Positions 16,992 to 26,994 of a DNA stretch of 64,000 bases are shown in pieces. The notes under the pieces are model-generated. The model saw only the letters and a program-made list of their open reading frames with translations. It searched no databases and had not been told where the DNA came from. This DNA is from Streptacidiphilus fuscans (GTDB lineage Bacteria > Actinomycetota > Actinomycetes > Streptomycetales > Streptomycetaceae). The stretch spans positions 62,001-126,000 of the forward strand of contig NZ_JADPRT010000002.1 in assembly GCF_015690355.1 (NCBI RefSeq), read 5' to 3'. Made by a program: the position numbers and the translations under genes. Positions within the stretch are counted from its first letter, which is position 1. The number at the start of each line of letters is the position of its first letter.

Positions 16992-17049
16992 CCTTCGCGG
17001 GCGCGGCACGACCACGACGACGGTCGTCGTCGCGCCGCGCCCGCGAGGG
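16992..17049. terminator. Terminator closing the conservon operon
   Basis: A 16-pair stem (16992-17007 with 17034-17049, one wobble) encloses a second small ACGAC/GTCGT hairpin. It lies between the convergent cvnD and LacI-type regulator genes and can serve both. Confidence 0.75.
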
Positions 17050-17093
17050 CCAGGCCGGGCAGAGTTGACGGAGCGTCAGGATGTGATGGTGCG

Positions 17094-18128
17094 TCAGGCA
17101 GACTCGCGGACCACCAGCTCGGTGGAGAGAATGACCTGCCGGTGGCTGCGGCCGGGGGAGGCGATCTCCTCCAGCAGCAGCCGCGCCATCTCCCGGCCCA
17201 TCTCCTCGGTGGGCTGGCGTACCGAGGTCATCGGCGGTTCGGTGTGGCGGGCGACGGGGGAGTCGTCGAAGCCGACCACCGCGACGTCGGCCGGGATCCG
17301 GCGGCCCGCCCGGCGCAGGGTGCGCATCGCGCCCGCCGCCATCAGGTCGGAGGCGCAGAAGACCGCGTCCAGGTCCGGCTCGCGCTCGAGCAGCTGGGCC
17401 ATCGCCTGTTCGCCGGAGTCCTCGGAGAAGTCGCCGTGGGCGATCAGGGTGTCCAGGGCCGCGACGTCGGCCTCGGCGAGCGCACGCCGGTAGCCCTCCA
17501 GGCGGACGCAGGACGTCTCCATGTCGAGCGGCCCGGTGATCGTCGCCACCCGCTGCCGCCCCCGGCCCAGCAGGTGCCGCACTGCCGACCACGCGCCGCC
17601 GAGGTTGTCCGGGTTGACGTAGCTCAGCGGCTCCAGCTCAAAGCGACGGCCGCCGAGCACGGTCGGCAGGCCGGACTGTTCGAGCAGTTCGACCACCGGG
17701 TCGTCGGCGTGCACGGAGACCAGGAGCGCCCCGTCGACGCGCCGTCCGTCGAGGAAGCCGGCCAGGCGGCGGCGCTCGCGTTCGGTGCTGACCAGGATCA
17801 GCAGCAACTGCATGTCGGTGTCCGAGAGTTCGGCGGCCACGCCGCGGATGACCGAGCCGAAGAACGGCTCGGAGGCGAGCCGGGTCTCGGTCTCCGGGAT
17901 GATCAGCGCGATGGCGTCGGCGCGGCTGGTGACCAGGGAGCGGGCGGCGCGGTTGGGCACGTAGCCCAGCTCGGCGATGGCCCGCTCGACCGCCTCCCGC
18001 GCCCGGGGGCTGACCCCGGAGGCGCCGTTGACAACACGGGAGACCGTGCCCCGGCCGACACCGGCGCGTGCGGCGACTGCGTCCAGCGTGGGCCGGCCCG
18101 CGCCGCGGTCGGCGGACGTGGTGCTCAT
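17094..18128 (-). CDS. LacI-family repressor, CebR-like
   Basis: 344-residue LacI/GalR regulator. The helix-turn-helix is TLDAVAARAGVGRGTVSRVVNG (residues about 14-35), the hinge helix is NRAARSLVTSRA, and a periplasmic-binding-protein-like sensor domain follows. It is divergent from a GH1 beta-glucosidase gene. The intergenic region has two operators of the CebR type (TGGGAGCGCTCCCA), so it probably represses the beta-glucosidase and itself until cellobiose or a related beta-glucoside binds. Whether it also controls the downstream importer is not shown. Confidence 0.9.
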   Translation of the reverse strand: MSTTSADRGAGRPTLDAVAARAGVGRGTVSRVVNGASGVSPRAREAVERAIAELGYVPNRAARSLVTSRADAIALIIPETETRLASEPFFGSVIRGVAAELSDTDMQLLLILVSTERERRRLAGFLDGRRVDGALLVSVHADDPVVELLEQSGLPTVLGGRRFELEPLSYVNPDNLGGAWSAVRHLLGRGRQRVATITGPLDMETSCVRLEGYRRALAEADVAALDTLIAHGDFSEDSGEQAMAQLLEREPDLDAVFCASDLMAAGAMRTLRRAGRRIPADVAVVGFDDSPVARHTEPPMTSVRQPTEEMGREMARLLLEEIASPGRSHRQVILSTELVVRESA

Positions 18129-18224
18129 GGCGCTCCTCTCGTTCCCCTCGCCCAGCTGTGGCGGGTCCGGGGCCCGCGCACTGCCTGGCGCGGTGGCCCC
18201 ACCCTAGCGTCATCCCGACCAGAT

Positions 18225-18240
18225 TTGGGAACGCTCCCAA
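18225..18240. promoter_or_regulatory. CebR-like operator 1
   Basis: TTGGGAACGCTCCCAA is a 16-bp inverted repeat one base away from the CebR core. It lies about 97 bases before the repressor start and probably mediates autoregulation. Confidence 0.75.
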
Positions 18241-18314
18241 TTCGGCCGACGAGTCCTTGCCAGACCCTTGACACCAGCAGGTGCCAGGGCTCACGCTTCC
18301 GGCATCGACGGATA

Positions 18315-18328
18315 TGGGAGCGCTCCCA
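18315..18328. promoter_or_regulatory. CebR operator 2 (exact consensus)
   Basis: TGGGAGCGCTCCCA is a perfect 14-bp palindrome identical to the published CebR consensus of Streptomyces. It lies about 115 bases before the beta-glucosidase start. A TTGACA hexamer at 18268-18273 could be the -35 element of the promoter it controls. Confidence 0.85.
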
Positions 18329-18442
18329 AGCGCTGCGTCCCGGTGGTTCAGGGACGCGTGCGGAGACCTCCGATCCGTCCTGAGACCGTCCCACCGCCTG
18401 TCCCACCACCCGTCCCGCCACCCGACCCGGGAGTCTGCTGAG

Positions 18443-19918
18443 ATGACCTTCACCGGTGCCCCGCCGTCCTACCATCCGCCCGGCGTCCCGCCCGAGACGC
18501 GGACCTCGCCCGCCGCGGACGGGATGCTGCACTTCCCGCCCGGATTCCTGTGGGGCGCGGCGACCTCGGCCTACCAGATCGAGGGCGCGGCGGCCGTGGA
18601 CGGGCGCACGCCCTCGATCTGGGACACCTTCTCCGCCACGCCCGGCAAGGTGCACCACGGCGACACCGGCGCGGTGGCGGCGGACCACTACCACCGCTTC
18701 GCGGACGACGTGGCGCTGATGCGCGACCTCGGGCTCTCGGCCTACCGCTTCTCGATCGCGTGGCCCCGGGTCCAGCCGACCGGTCGCGGTCCCGCGGTCG
18801 AACGCGGCCTCGACTTCTACCGCCGACTGGTGGACACCCTGCTGGAAGCCGGGATCACCCCGGTCGCCACGCTCTACCACTGGGACCTGCCGCAGGAGCT
18901 GGAGGACGCGGGCGGCTGGCCGCTGCGCGAGACGGCCGAGCGGTTCGGCGCCTACGCGGAGCTTGCCGCCGGGGCGCTGGGCGACCGGGTCACGCACTGG
19001 ACGACCCTGAACGAACCGTGGTGCTCGGCCTTCCTCGGCTACGGATCAGGCGTGCACGCGCCGGGCCGGACCGACCCGGGGGATGCGCTGCGTGCGGCGC
19101 ACCACCTGAACCTCGGCCACGGCCGGGCGGTCGCCGCGGTCCGCGCGCAGGTTCCCGGGGCCCGGTTGTCGGTCAGCCTCAACCTGCACCAGATCCGCCC
19201 GTTGACCGACAGCGCGGCGGACGCCGAGGCGGTGCGCCGGATCGACGCGGTGGGCAACCGGATCTTCACCGGCCCCATGCTCCACGGCCGTTACGACGCG
19301 GACCTGCTCGCCGACACCGGCCACCTGGTCGACTGGGAGACGCTGGTCCGTCCCGGCGACACCGAGGCGGCCCACGCCCCGATCGACGAGATCGGCATCA
19401 ACTACTACAACCCGACCTGGGTCGGCGCCGACGGGCCGGGCAACAGCGCCCTGCACGGGACGGGCCACGGCTCGCCCTGGCCGGGTTCGGAGGAGGTCTC
19501 CTTCCACCAGCCGCTCGGCCCGGTGAGTGCCATGGGCTGGCCGATCGACGCCGACGGTCTGTTCGAGCTGCTCGCCCGGGTGCACCGGGAGCGGCCCGAC
19601 CTCGCGGTGCTGGTCACCGAGAACGGCATGGCCTGCGACGACTACCCCGACCCCGAGGGGAAGGTGCACGACCCGGAGCGGGTGGCGTACCTGAACGAGC
19701 ACCTCGCGGCCGTCCACCGGGCGCTGGCGGCGGGGATCGACATCCGCGGCTACTTCCTGTGGTCGCTGTTGGATAACTTCGAGTGGTCCTACGGCTACTC
19801 CAAGCGATTCGGCATGGTCTACGTCGACTACGCCACCCAGCGCCGCACTCCTAAGTCGAGCGCCCACTGGTACGGCGAGACGGCACGCCGGGGCGCGATA
19901 CCGCGGCCGACGAACTGA
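18443..19918 (+). CDS. GH1 beta-glucosidase
   Basis: 491-residue glycoside hydrolase family 1 enzyme. The acid/base Glu is in TTLNEPW and the nucleophile Glu in [33 protein letters not shown] and [16 protein letters not shown] are standard GH1 substrate-pocket segments. There is no signal peptide, so it acts in the cytoplasm on imported cellobiose or other beta-glucosides. The ATG at 18443 follows GGGAG; the open frame extends upstream through the operator region, which is not coding. The operators and divergent CebR-like repressor support cellobiose-responsive control. Confidence 0.93.
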   Translation: MTFTGAPPSYHPPGVPPETRTSPAADGMLHFPPGFLWGAATSAYQIEGAAAVDGRTPSIWDTFSATPGKVHHGDTGAVAADHYHRFADDVALMRDLGLSAYRFSIAWPRVQPTGRGPAVERGLDFYRRLVDTLLEAGITPVATLYHWDLPQELEDAGGWPLRETAERFGAYAELAAGALGDRVTHWTTLNEPWCSAFLGYGSGVHAPGRTDPGDALRAAHHLNLGHGRAVAAVRAQVPGARLSVSLNLHQIRPLTDSAADAEAVRRIDAVGNRIFTGPMLHGRYDADLLADTGHLVDWETLVRPGDTEAAHAPIDEIGINYYNPTWVGADGPGNSALHGTGHGSPWPGSEEVSFHQPLGPVSAMGWPIDADGLFELLARVHRERPDLAVLVTENGMACDDYPDPEGKVHDPERVAYLNEHLAAVHRALAAGIDIRGYFLWSLLDNFEWSYGYSKRFGMVYVDYATQRRTPKSSAHWYGETARRGAIPRPTN

Positions 19919-19923
19919 CGAGA

Positions 19924-19942
19924 AACCGATGCGGAATCGGTT
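19924..19942 (+). terminator. Small hairpin after the beta-glucosidase gene
   Basis: AACCGAT and ATCGGTT pair (7 bp) around a five-base loop, six bases after the stop. It lacks a clear T run, so termination here may be partial. Confidence 0.4.
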
Positions 19943-20339
19943 GTTCGAAGTTGTTGCACCTGGTCGAGTCGCAGGGCAGGATTCACTTTCAGTGTGCTCA
20001 CCATTCATCTTCTGGTGGCGAGCGCGCCTGGTGACGACCCCCGCCGAATGACCTTCACAGCGTCGTAGCCTCGCGCTGCGCACGCCCTCAGAACGCCCCA
20101 AGCGGGCCTTCGTCTCGTCTTCCCGAAGTGCAAGCGCCCGCTGATCTTGCATTTCCTCGGATACCCCCGGGGGTTCCCATGGATTCACTTGTCAAAGCCG
20201 AGCCGGTCCGGGAGATCGGCGCGCGAGCCTTCGAGGTCCCGCACTCCATGATCACTACAGCGCATCCCGAGAGCCGTGGCTGCTCGCCGTCCCCCGCCAC
20301 GACCGGCCGGCGTCGCTTCGCCGGAAAGGGGAGACCGGT
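19943..20339. other. Gap between the beta-glucosidase and importer genes
   Basis: About 400 bases without a convincing gene. A palindrome ACCCCCGGGGGT stands at 20163-20174, and no CebR-type operator is present. A 71-codon frame from 20128 ends by overlapping the permease start, but its sequence looks random. The importer operon probably has its own promoter in this gap. Confidence 0.45.
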
Positions 20340-21326
20340 ATGAGAGCACTCCTGCGCAGGCTCTGGTTCTACCTGATCGCCGCCTTCGCCGCGATCACCC
20401 TGAACTTCTTCATCCCCCGGATGGTCCCGGGCAGCGCCCTGCAGAACTTCCTGGCGAAGATGAACACCGCCTCGCTGACCCAGGCCCAGCTCCAGGCACT
20501 GGAAGCCCAGTACGGAGGAGGCCACCAGAGCCTCGCCGGGCAGTACCTGACCTATCTGGGCAACCTGGCCCACGGTGACCTGGGCGTCTCCAGCTCGCTG
20601 TCCGCACCGGTCTCCACCGTGCTGGCCAACGACCTGCCCTGGACCATCGGCCTGGTCGGCTCGGCCACCGTGATCGCCTTCCTGGTCGGCACGTTCATCG
20701 GCGTCCTGGCCGGGTGGCGGCGCAGCGGCCTGCTGGACTCGCTGCTGCCGGCCGCGACGTTCTTCCAGGCGGTCCCGTACTTCATCCTCGCGTCGCTGCT
20801 GATGCTGACCGTCGGCTTCTACTGGGGCGTCCTGCCGACCGGCGGCGCCTACGACACCGGCCGCTACGCCACCGTGACGCCCGGCTGGAACCTGCCGTTC
20901 ATCGGCAACGTGATCGAACACGGAGCCCTGCCCGCCGCCACGGTGGCGCTGGCCTCCGTCGCCGGGTGGATCATCGGGATGCGCAACATGATGATCACGA
21001 CCATGGACGAGGACTACGTCCTGGTCGCCGCCGCCAAGGGCCTGCCCCGTCGGCGCGTGGTCGCCGTCGCGGCGCGCAACGCGCTGCTGCCCAGCATCTC
21101 CAACTTCGCCATGTCGATCAGCCTGGTGGTCACCGGGTCGATCGTCACCGAGATTGTCTTCAACTACGCAGGTGTCGGGCGCGAGATCTTCAACGCCGCC
21201 CAGGCCGCCGACTACCCCGTGATGCAGGGCATCCTGCTGGTCGTCACCTTCACCGTGCTGGGCGCGAACCTGCTCGCGGACATCGTCTACGTCGCGCTCG
21301 ACCCCCGCGCGAGAAGGGTGGCCTGA
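20340..21326 (+). CDS. ABC transporter permease, Opp/Dpp type (DppB-like)
   Basis: 328-residue inner-membrane permease with about six helices. The N terminus WFYLIAAFAAITLNFFIPRMVPG and the coupling-loop segment DYVLVAAAKGLPRRRV identify the first permease of the oligopeptide family. It heads a five-gene importer (two permeases, two ATPases, one binding protein). Because a beta-glucosidase and CebR-like operators lie upstream, the cargo may be a beta-glucoside or cello-oligosaccharide, as with the Opp-type cellobiose importers of Thermotoga; peptides remain possible. GGGGAG precedes the ATG. Confidence 0.9.
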   Translation: MRALLRRLWFYLIAAFAAITLNFFIPRMVPGSALQNFLAKMNTASLTQAQLQALEAQYGGGHQSLAGQYLTYLGNLAHGDLGVSSSLSAPVSTVLANDLPWTIGLVGSATVIAFLVGTFIGVLAGWRRSGLLDSLLPAATFFQAVPYFILASLLMLTVGFYWGVLPTGGAYDTGRYATVTPGWNLPFIGNVIEHGALPAATVALASVAGWIIGMRNMMITTMDEDYVLVAAAKGLPRRRVVAVAARNALLPSISNFAMSISLVVTGSIVTEIVFNYAGVGREIFNAAQAADYPVMQGILLVVTFTVLGANLLADIVYVALDPRARRVA

Positions 21327-21329
21327 GCC

Positions 21330-22304
21330 GTGTCTGCTGCACTCCGATCTCGACGACCTCGCCCAGGCGGCGGCAGCCGATCTCTCCTGCTGCGTTCGCC
21401 CAAGGTGACGATCGGTTCACTGATCCTGCTCTTCTTCGTGCTGCTGGCGGTCTTGGGACCGATGGTGGCCCCGCACGCGCCCGACTGGCAGGCGTCCACG
21501 CTGGACAACGTCCCGCACCCGCCGTCCTCCCGGTTCTGGCTCGGCACCGACGTCCAACAGCACGACCTGTTCTCGCAGTTGCTGGCGGGCGGCCGGGACA
21601 CCCTGCTGATCGCCTTCGTCGCAGGGACCGTGGCCACCGTGCTGTCCGTGCTGGTCGGCGTCAGCGCCGGCTATCTCGGCGGCAAGGCGGACGAGGCGCT
21701 GTCGATCCTCACCAACATCTTCCTGGCCCTCCCCGGCCTGCTGATCCTTATGGTGATCATGAAGATGCTGCCGGACAGCGACACCGGCAACCCGCTGCTG
21801 ATCGGCGCGGTCATCGCGCTCAGCGCCTGGGCCTGGGGTGCCCGCGTGCTGCGGGCGCAGACGCTGGCCCTGCGCAACCAGGACTACGTCGAGTCCGCCC
21901 GGGTCATCGGCGAGCGCCGGTCCCGGATCATCCTCTTCGAGATCCTCCCCAACCTGCTGCCGATCCTGGCCTCCTCCTTCATCTTCACCGTGATCTACGG
22001 CATCGGGGCCTACGCCTCCCTCGCCTGGCTCGGTCTGATCAACCCGACCAACGCCTCCTGGGGCACCATGCTCAACACCGCCCAGCAGTTCAGCGCGACC
22101 ACCAGTGGCACCTGGTGGTGGTACGGGCCGCCGGCCCTGTGTATCGCCTTCGTCGGCATCGCCCTGGCCCTGCTCAACTTCGGCATCGACGAGATCGTCA
22201 ACCCGCGTACCCGCAGCACCCGTCGTGGCCTGCGCAACCGGGGACCGCGCTTCCAGCTCGGCCTGACCCCCGTCGTCCGCGCCGAGGAAGGAACCCGACC
22301 GTGA
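21330..22304 (+). CDS. ABC transporter permease, Opp/Dpp type (DppC-like)
   Basis: 324-residue second permease. The N-terminal helix follows the usual SPKVTIGSLILLFFVLLAVLG pattern, the GTDVQQHDLFSQLLAGGRDTLLI segment is the DppC hallmark, and the coupling helix is DYVESARVIGERR. Its GTG start lies three bases after the dppB-like stop with AAGGGTGG upstream. The C-terminal 35 residues are a basic cytoplasmic tail. It pairs with the preceding permease. Confidence 0.9.
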   Translation: MSAALRSRRPRPGGGSRSLLLRSPKVTIGSLILLFFVLLAVLGPMVAPHAPDWQASTLDNVPHPPSSRFWLGTDVQQHDLFSQLLAGGRDTLLIAFVAGTVATVLSVLVGVSAGYLGGKADEALSILTNIFLALPGLLILMVIMKMLPDSDTGNPLLIGAVIALSAWAWGARVLRAQTLALRNQDYVESARVIGERRSRIILFEILPNLLPILASSFIFTVIYGIGAYASLAWLGLINPTNASWGTMLNTAQQFSATTSGTWWWYGPPALCIAFVGIALALLNFGIDEIVNPRTRSTRRGLRNRGPRFQLGLTPVVRAEEGTRP

Positions 22305-23452
22305 CGCAGCCTCAGACCATCAGCCCACCCCGGGCGGCGACCGGCCGCGAGGTCGTCCTGGAGGTCCGCGGCCTGGACGTGGACTACGGCTTCGGCCCCG
22401 ACGCGGTCCGCGCCGTCAGCGGAGCCGACCTGTCGCTGCACCGCGGCGAGGTGCTCGGCCTGGCCGGTGAGAGCGGTTCGGGCAAGTCGACGCTCGCCTA
22501 CGCCCTCACCCGGCTGCTGCGGGCGCCCGGAGTGATCACCGGCGGCCAGGTGCTCTTCCACTCCCGTCCGCAGGGGGCCGACGCCGCGCCGCCCGAAACG
22601 GTCGACATCCTGGCCGCCGACGCCAAGGAGCTGAGCCGGATCCGCTGGTCCGAACTGGCGGTGGTGTTCCAGAGCGCGATGCACGCGCTCAACCCGGTGG
22701 CCCGGATCGACGCCCAACTGACCGACGTGCTCAAGGCGCACCGCCGCCAGATGAGCGCCGCCGAGCGCCGCGAACGCGCGGTGGAGCTGCTGCGCATGGT
22801 CGGCATCAGCGCCGACCGGCTGCGCAGCTACCCGCACGAGCTCTCCGGCGGCATGCGGCAGCGCGTGATGATCGCGATGTCGCTGGCGCTGGAGCCGCAG
22901 GTCGTCATCATGGACGAACCGACCACCGCCCTGGACGTGGTGACGCAGCGCGAGATCCTAGAAGAGCTCATGCAGCTGCGCGAGCGCCTCGGCTTCGCGG
23001 TCGTCTTCATCACCCACGACCTTTCCCTGCTGCTGGAGCTGGCCGACACCGTCGCCGTCATGTACGCGGGGCGGATCGTGGAGCGCGCCGGCGCGGCCGA
23101 GCTGTTCCGCGCCCCGCGCCACCCGTACAGCCTCGGGCTCAAGGGCTCCTTCCCGAGCCTGCGCGGCGAACGCGTCCGCATGGAGGGCATCCCCGGCTCC
23201 CCGCCCAGCCTGCGCTCGATGCCGGGCGGCTGCGCCTTCCACCCCCGCTGCCCCTTCGCGATGGACCGCTGCGCGACTGACATCCCCCAGTTGGCCACCC
23301 CGGCACGTGATCTGACGAACAGTCAGGGCGGGGGCGGCGTGACGCAGTCGACCAGCCGGGTCAGCGCCTGCTGGCTCCAGGACGGGCAGCAGCCCGCCCC
23401 CGAAGCCCTGGCGCTCCCGCTCCCCACCCGCCTCATACCCGGGAGCCGATGA
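22301..23452 (+). CDS. ABC transporter ATPase, Opp/Dpp type (DppD-like)
   Basis: 383-residue nucleotide-binding subunit. Walker A is GESGSGKST, the Q loop is [11 protein letters not shown], the signature is LSGGMRQR, Walker B is [12 protein letters not shown], and the switch His is in ITHD. The C-terminal oligopeptide-transporter domain has the Cys cluster [14 protein letters not shown], which in relatives binds an iron-sulfur cluster. The GTG overlaps the preceding stop by four bases and follows GAGGAAGGA. Confidence 0.92.
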   Translation: MTQPQTISPPRAATGREVVLEVRGLDVDYGFGPDAVRAVSGADLSLHRGEVLGLAGESGSGKSTLAYALTRLLRAPGVITGGQVLFHSRPQGADAAPPETVDILAADAKELSRIRWSELAVVFQSAMHALNPVARIDAQLTDVLKAHRRQMSAAERRERAVELLRMVGISADRLRSYPHELSGGMRQRVMIAMSLALEPQVVIMDEPTTALDVVTQREILEELMQLRERLGFAVVFITHDLSLLLELADTVAVMYAGRIVERAGAAELFRAPRHPYSLGLKGSFPSLRGERVRMEGIPGSPPSLRSMPGGCAFHPRCPFAMDRCATDIPQLATPARDLTNSQGGGGVTQSTSRVSACWLQDGQQPAPEALALPLPTRLIPGSR

Positions 23453-24645
23453 TGACCGACACCGGGACCAACACCGACGCCAGCACCAACACCGACGCCG
23501 ACGCCAACACCAGCGCCGACACCAGCCCCGACCTCGACGCCGCCGGTCCACCTCCGGTCGTCCACGGGCCCGACCGTCCGGGGACACCGGCCCTCGCGGC
23601 CCGCAACCTCACCAAGCACTTCAAGGTCCACGGCAGCCTCGGCCGCGGCGCCGGCATCGTCCACGCCGTCGAGGACGTCAACCTCGATCTGCCCCGCGGC
23701 ACCGTCACCGCCGTGGTCGGCGAGAGCGGCTCCGGCAAGTCCACCCTGGCCCGCCTGCTCACCCAACTGATCACCCCCACCACGGGCGACCTGCTGCTCG
23801 ACGGCGAACCGGTCCGCGGCGACGCCAAGTCCCGGCGTGCCTACACCAGTCGCGTCCATCTGGTGCTGCAGGACCCGTTCTCCTCGCTCAACTCCGTCCA
23901 CACCGTCCGCTACCACCTGGAGCGCCCGCTCAAGCTCCACGCCGGGCGGCGTCTCTCCCGCGAGGAACTCGACCGGCGCGTGCGCGAGTTGCTCGAACGC
24001 GTCTCGCTCACCCCGGCCGAGAACTACATCGACGCGTACCCGCACGAGCTGTCCGGGGGACAGCGCCAGCGCGTCGCCATCGCCCGCGGCCTGGCCGTCG
24101 AACCGGAGGTGCTGCTCGCCGACGAACCCGTCTCCATGCTGGACGTCTCCATCCGCCTCGGCGTCCTCAACCTCCTGGACGAGCTGCGCGAACGCGAGCA
24201 GTTGGCGATCCTCTACGTCACCCACGACATCGCCTCGGCCCGCTACCTCGCCGACTCGATCGTGGTGATGTACGCGGGGCAGATCGTCGAGTCCGGCGAC
24301 GCGGTCCAGGTCACCGACCGTCCGGCCCACCCCTACACCCAGCTCCTGCTCAGCGCGGCTCCGGACCCCGAACGCGACGCACCGCCCGTCCTGCGCGGAC
24401 GGGGCGCGCCGCCCAGCCTGGTCTCCCCGCCCACCGGCTGCCGCTTCCACCCGCGGTGCCCGTTCGCGATGCCGGTCTGCGCCGAGCAGGCACCCCCCAC
24501 CCTCCCGATCACCCCCATCGACTCGGGCGTCGGCACGGGCCGTCAGGTCGCCGCGTGCTGGCTGCTCGACCCGGAACACAACGCACAGCGCGAAGGCGCC
24601 CAGAACGACGGCGCCCAGCACGACGCGAACCACCTCAAGGACTGA
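23449..24645 (+). CDS. ABC transporter ATPase, Opp/Dpp type (DppF-like)
   Basis: 398-residue second ATPase. The N-terminal 35 residues are an unusual Thr/Asp/Asn-rich repetitive tail. The domain then shows Walker [11 protein letters not shown] loop [11 protein letters not shown], signature LSGGQRQR, Walker [13 protein letters not shown] and switch His in VTHD. The Cys cluster [14 protein letters not shown] closes the C terminus. The start overlaps the preceding stop (ATGATGA). It forms the ATPase pair of the importer. Confidence 0.92.
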   Translation: MMTDTGTNTDASTNTDADANTSADTSPDLDAAGPPPVVHGPDRPGTPALAARNLTKHFKVHGSLGRGAGIVHAVEDVNLDLPRGTVTAVVGESGSGKSTLARLLTQLITPTTGDLLLDGEPVRGDAKSRRAYTSRVHLVLQDPFSSLNSVHTVRYHLERPLKLHAGRRLSREELDRRVRELLERVSLTPAENYIDAYPHELSGGQRQRVAIARGLAVEPEVLLADEPVSMLDVSIRLGVLNLLDELREREQLAILYVTHDIASARYLADSIVVMYAGQIVESGDAVQVTDRPAHPYTQLLLSAAPDPERDAPPVLRGRGAPPSLVSPPTGCRFHPRCPFAMPVCAEQAPPTLPITPIDSGVGTGRQVAACWLLDPEHNAQREGAQNDGAQHDANHLKD

Positions 24646-24659
24646 AGGAGCGTACGAGA

Positions 24660-26381
24660 ATGAGACGCAGCACCACCATCACCAGCATCGCTGTCCTGAC
24701 GGCCCTGGGAATGAGCCTGACGGCCTGTTCCGGCTCCTCCTCTCCCAAGGGCGGCGGTTCGGGCGGCAGCGGGAACGTCGCGGCCGAGACCCTCTACCTG
24801 GAGGACAACACCGGCGCGACCGCCTTCACCGAGGACTTCAACCCCTTCGACGGCAACTCCTTCAGCCGGACCCAGAACACGGACTCGCTGATCTACGAGC
24901 CGCTGCTGCAGTACAACACCCTCAACCCGAGCCAGGCGCCCACCCCGTGGCTCGCGAACAGCATCACCTGGTCGACCGACGGCCGGACCGCGACCATCCA
25001 CCTGCGCCCCGGCGTGAAGTGGACCAACGGCACCGCCCTCACCTCCGCCGACGTCGCCTTCACCTACCAGCTGGTGACCGCCAACGCCGCCGCCAACACC
25101 CAGGGCGTGCCGAAGGCCGCCTCGATCACCACGCCCGATGCCAACACGGTGGTGCTCTCCTTCGCCTCCCCGCAGATGGCGAGCGCCCAGGCGATCGGCA
25201 ACCAGCTGATCGTGCCGAAGGCGCAGTGGTCCACCGTCTCCAACCCGGCGACCGCGGTGATCCCCGCCGCGCAGGCGGTCGGCACCGGGCCCTACCTCGT
25301 CGACGCCTTCACCGCGCAGAAGGTCAGCTACAAGGCCAACTCCGGCTACTGGGACGGCAAGCCCAAGGTCCCCGAGGTCGCGGTCGCCAACTACGCCAGC
25401 AACGACGCCGCCACCACGGCACTGGCCCAGGGGCAGCTGGACCTGGCGGGTAACGACATCAACAACGTGCTGACCTCGTTCGTCGCCAAGAACCCGCAGA
25501 CCAACCACCTGTTCCAGTCCACCGCGCCGTACTTCCCGGCCGGGAACACCGTCGCGCTGCTGATGAACACCAAGAGCGCGACCGCGCCCGCGCTCGCGGA
25601 CGTCGCGGTGCGCAAGGCCATCAGCGCGGGCCTGGACCGCGCCTCCATGGCCAGCCAGTGCGAGACCAACTACGAGCTGCCCGCCTCCTCGTCCGGTGGG
25701 CTGACCCTGCCACTGGACCAGTCCTCCCTGGACCCGGCCACCGCGAACGACCTCAAGCCCGCCTCGGACCCGTCGTCGGTCCAGTCCCTGCTGACCGCGG
25801 ACGGCTGGTCCAAGACCGGAGGCAAGTGGACCAAGGCAGGGAAGACGATCTCCTTCACGATCATCGACCCCAACTCGTTCACCGACTACTGGTGCGACGC
25901 CAAGGCCATCCAGCAGACCCTCAACGGCCTGGGCTTCGACGTCCAGATCAATGGCGACATGGACTACAACGGCTGGAACACCGCCATCACCACCGGCAAG
26001 TACGACGTGGCACTGCACTGGGGCCAGGGCACCACGGCCTTCCAGCGGCTCCAGTTCATGCTGGACTCCACCATGTCCGCGCCCATCGGCCAGCCCTCGG
26101 CCGGCGACTTCAGCCACTACCAGAGCAGCGCCGCCGACCAGGCCGTCCGAGCCTACGAGGACGCCACCACCCCGGCGGCGCAGCAGTCGGCGCTCAACAC
26201 CCTGCAGCAGCAGCTGTCCACCGACGTCCCCGCGGTGCCGGTGCTCTACGGCGCCTCCTGGTACGAGTTCAGCACTGCCAACTTCACCGGCTGGCCCACC
26301 CAGGCCAACGCCTACGTCAACCCGACCCCGACGGACCAGACGTACGAGTACATGATCCTGCACCTCACCCCCGTCAAGTGA
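24660..26381 (+). CDS. Family 5 extracellular solute-binding lipoprotein
   Basis: 573-residue lipoprotein. The signal peptide ends in the lipobox LTAC (Cys near residue 22). The mature part is an SBP_bac_5 (peptide/oligosaccharide-binding) protein: LIYEPLLQYN, TIHLRPGVKWTNGTALTSADV and the GTGPYLV segment are typical. It delivers the ligand to the two permeases. AAGGAG lies nine bases before the ATG, 14 bases after the preceding gene. Family 5 proteins bind peptides, nickel or, in several bacteria, beta-linked oligosaccharides; the neighbours favour the last. Confidence 0.9.
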   Translation: MRRSTTITSIAVLTALGMSLTACSGSSSPKGGGSGGSGNVAAETLYLEDNTGATAFTEDFNPFDGNSFSRTQNTDSLIYEPLLQYNTLNPSQAPTPWLANSITWSTDGRTATIHLRPGVKWTNGTALTSADVAFTYQLVTANAAANTQGVPKAASITTPDANTVVLSFASPQMASAQAIGNQLIVPKAQWSTVSNPATAVIPAAQAVGTGPYLVDAFTAQKVSYKANSGYWDGKPKVPEVAVANYASNDAATTALAQGQLDLAGNDINNVLTSFVAKNPQTNHLFQSTAPYFPAGNTVALLMNTKSATAPALADVAVRKAISAGLDRASMASQCETNYELPASSSGGLTLPLDQSSLDPATANDLKPASDPSSVQSLLTADGWSKTGGKWTKAGKTISFTIIDPNSFTDYWCDAKAIQQTLNGLGFDVQINGDMDYNGWNTAITTGKYDVALHWGQGTTAFQRLQFMLDSTMSAPIGQPSAGDFSHYQSSAADQAVRAYEDATTPAAQQSALNTLQQQLSTDVPAVPVLYGASWYEFSTANFTGWPTQANAYVNPTPTDQTYEYMILHLTPVK

Positions 26382-26420
26382 GGCCGCGTCACGGATCTGA
26401 TTGATCCGCCGTTGAACCTC

Positions 26421-26465
26421 GGGCCTCGGGCCGCGCCGGAGTGCCTTCCGGTCGGCCCGAGGCCC
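26421..26465 (+). terminator. Strong terminator of the importer operon
   Basis: A 13-bp perfect GC-rich stem (26421-26433 with 26453-26465) carries an inner CCGGA/TCCGG hairpin. It begins 40 bases after the binding-protein stop. Confidence 0.8.
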
Positions 26466-26487
26466 GGGGGCGCGTCGGGGCGTCGAT

Positions 26488-26520
26488 CCTCAAGCCTCAA
26501 GCCTCAAGCTAAGGCTTAGC
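26488..26520. repeat. Three CCTCAAG repeats joined to a palindrome
   Basis: CCTCAAG occurs three times in direct tandem (26488-26508) and runs into GCTAAGGCTTAGC (26508-26520), a 13-base palindrome. It is noncoding and follows the operon terminator. Its role is unknown; an operator or a recombination trace is possible. Confidence 0.5.
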
Positions 26521-26605
26521 GTGAGACTTCGAGGCTCCCGCCTGCCTCGCGCGCCGCCCGGCGTGGGATCCGAGCCCCGCCCAAGTCGGGGCATACCGTG
26601 TCGGA

Positions 26606-26875
26606 ATGGCACCCACGCTCGTCTCTGACGTCCAGCCGGTCCCCGAGAAGTACGAGGACGACCCCCGATTCCACGCGCCCCGGGTTCTGGTCATCACGGA
26701 GCCGGTCCCTGCGGGCTGGTGGATCAGCGTGGGCAGTTCGCCGGACACCGAGGTCGTCCAGATCGACACCTGCGAGTTCGCGGAACCCCACTACCTCTGC
26801 CGGCTGGCGACGCCTCTCGCGAAGCCGCATGCGGCGGGCGAGCCGGTCGGGGTGATCGGCGAGCTCCCGGACTGA
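26606..26875 (+). CDS. Small hypothetical protein
   Basis: 89 residues, soluble and acidic, not recognised. The composition is protein-like (VLVITEPVPAGWWISVG, VVQIDTCEFAEPHYLCRL) and there are two Cys. The ribosome-binding site is poor. Competing frames on the other strand over the same stretch are longer but of random composition. It stands alone between the importer terminator and a cold-shock gene. I consider it a probable but unproven gene. Confidence 0.5.
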   Translation: MAPTLVSDVQPVPEKYEDDPRFHAPRVLVITEPVPAGWWISVGSSPDTEVVQIDTCEFAEPHYLCRLATPLAKPHAAGEPVGVIGELPD

Positions 26876-26994
26876 CCGACGCGTTTCAGCGGGGCGATCA
26901 GCTGGGTAGCGTGCCCCTCGTAGTTCGCTGTCCGCGGTACCGCTGAACCTGGCTGTTCCAGGACACGACCCGACCAAGGGGTGGGAGAACAAGC

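Noticed and set aside
20128..20343. A 71-codon frame ending in an ATGA overlap with the first permease
   Set aside because: The overlap is suggestive, but the sequence looks random, no ribosome-binding site is seen and no family was recognised.
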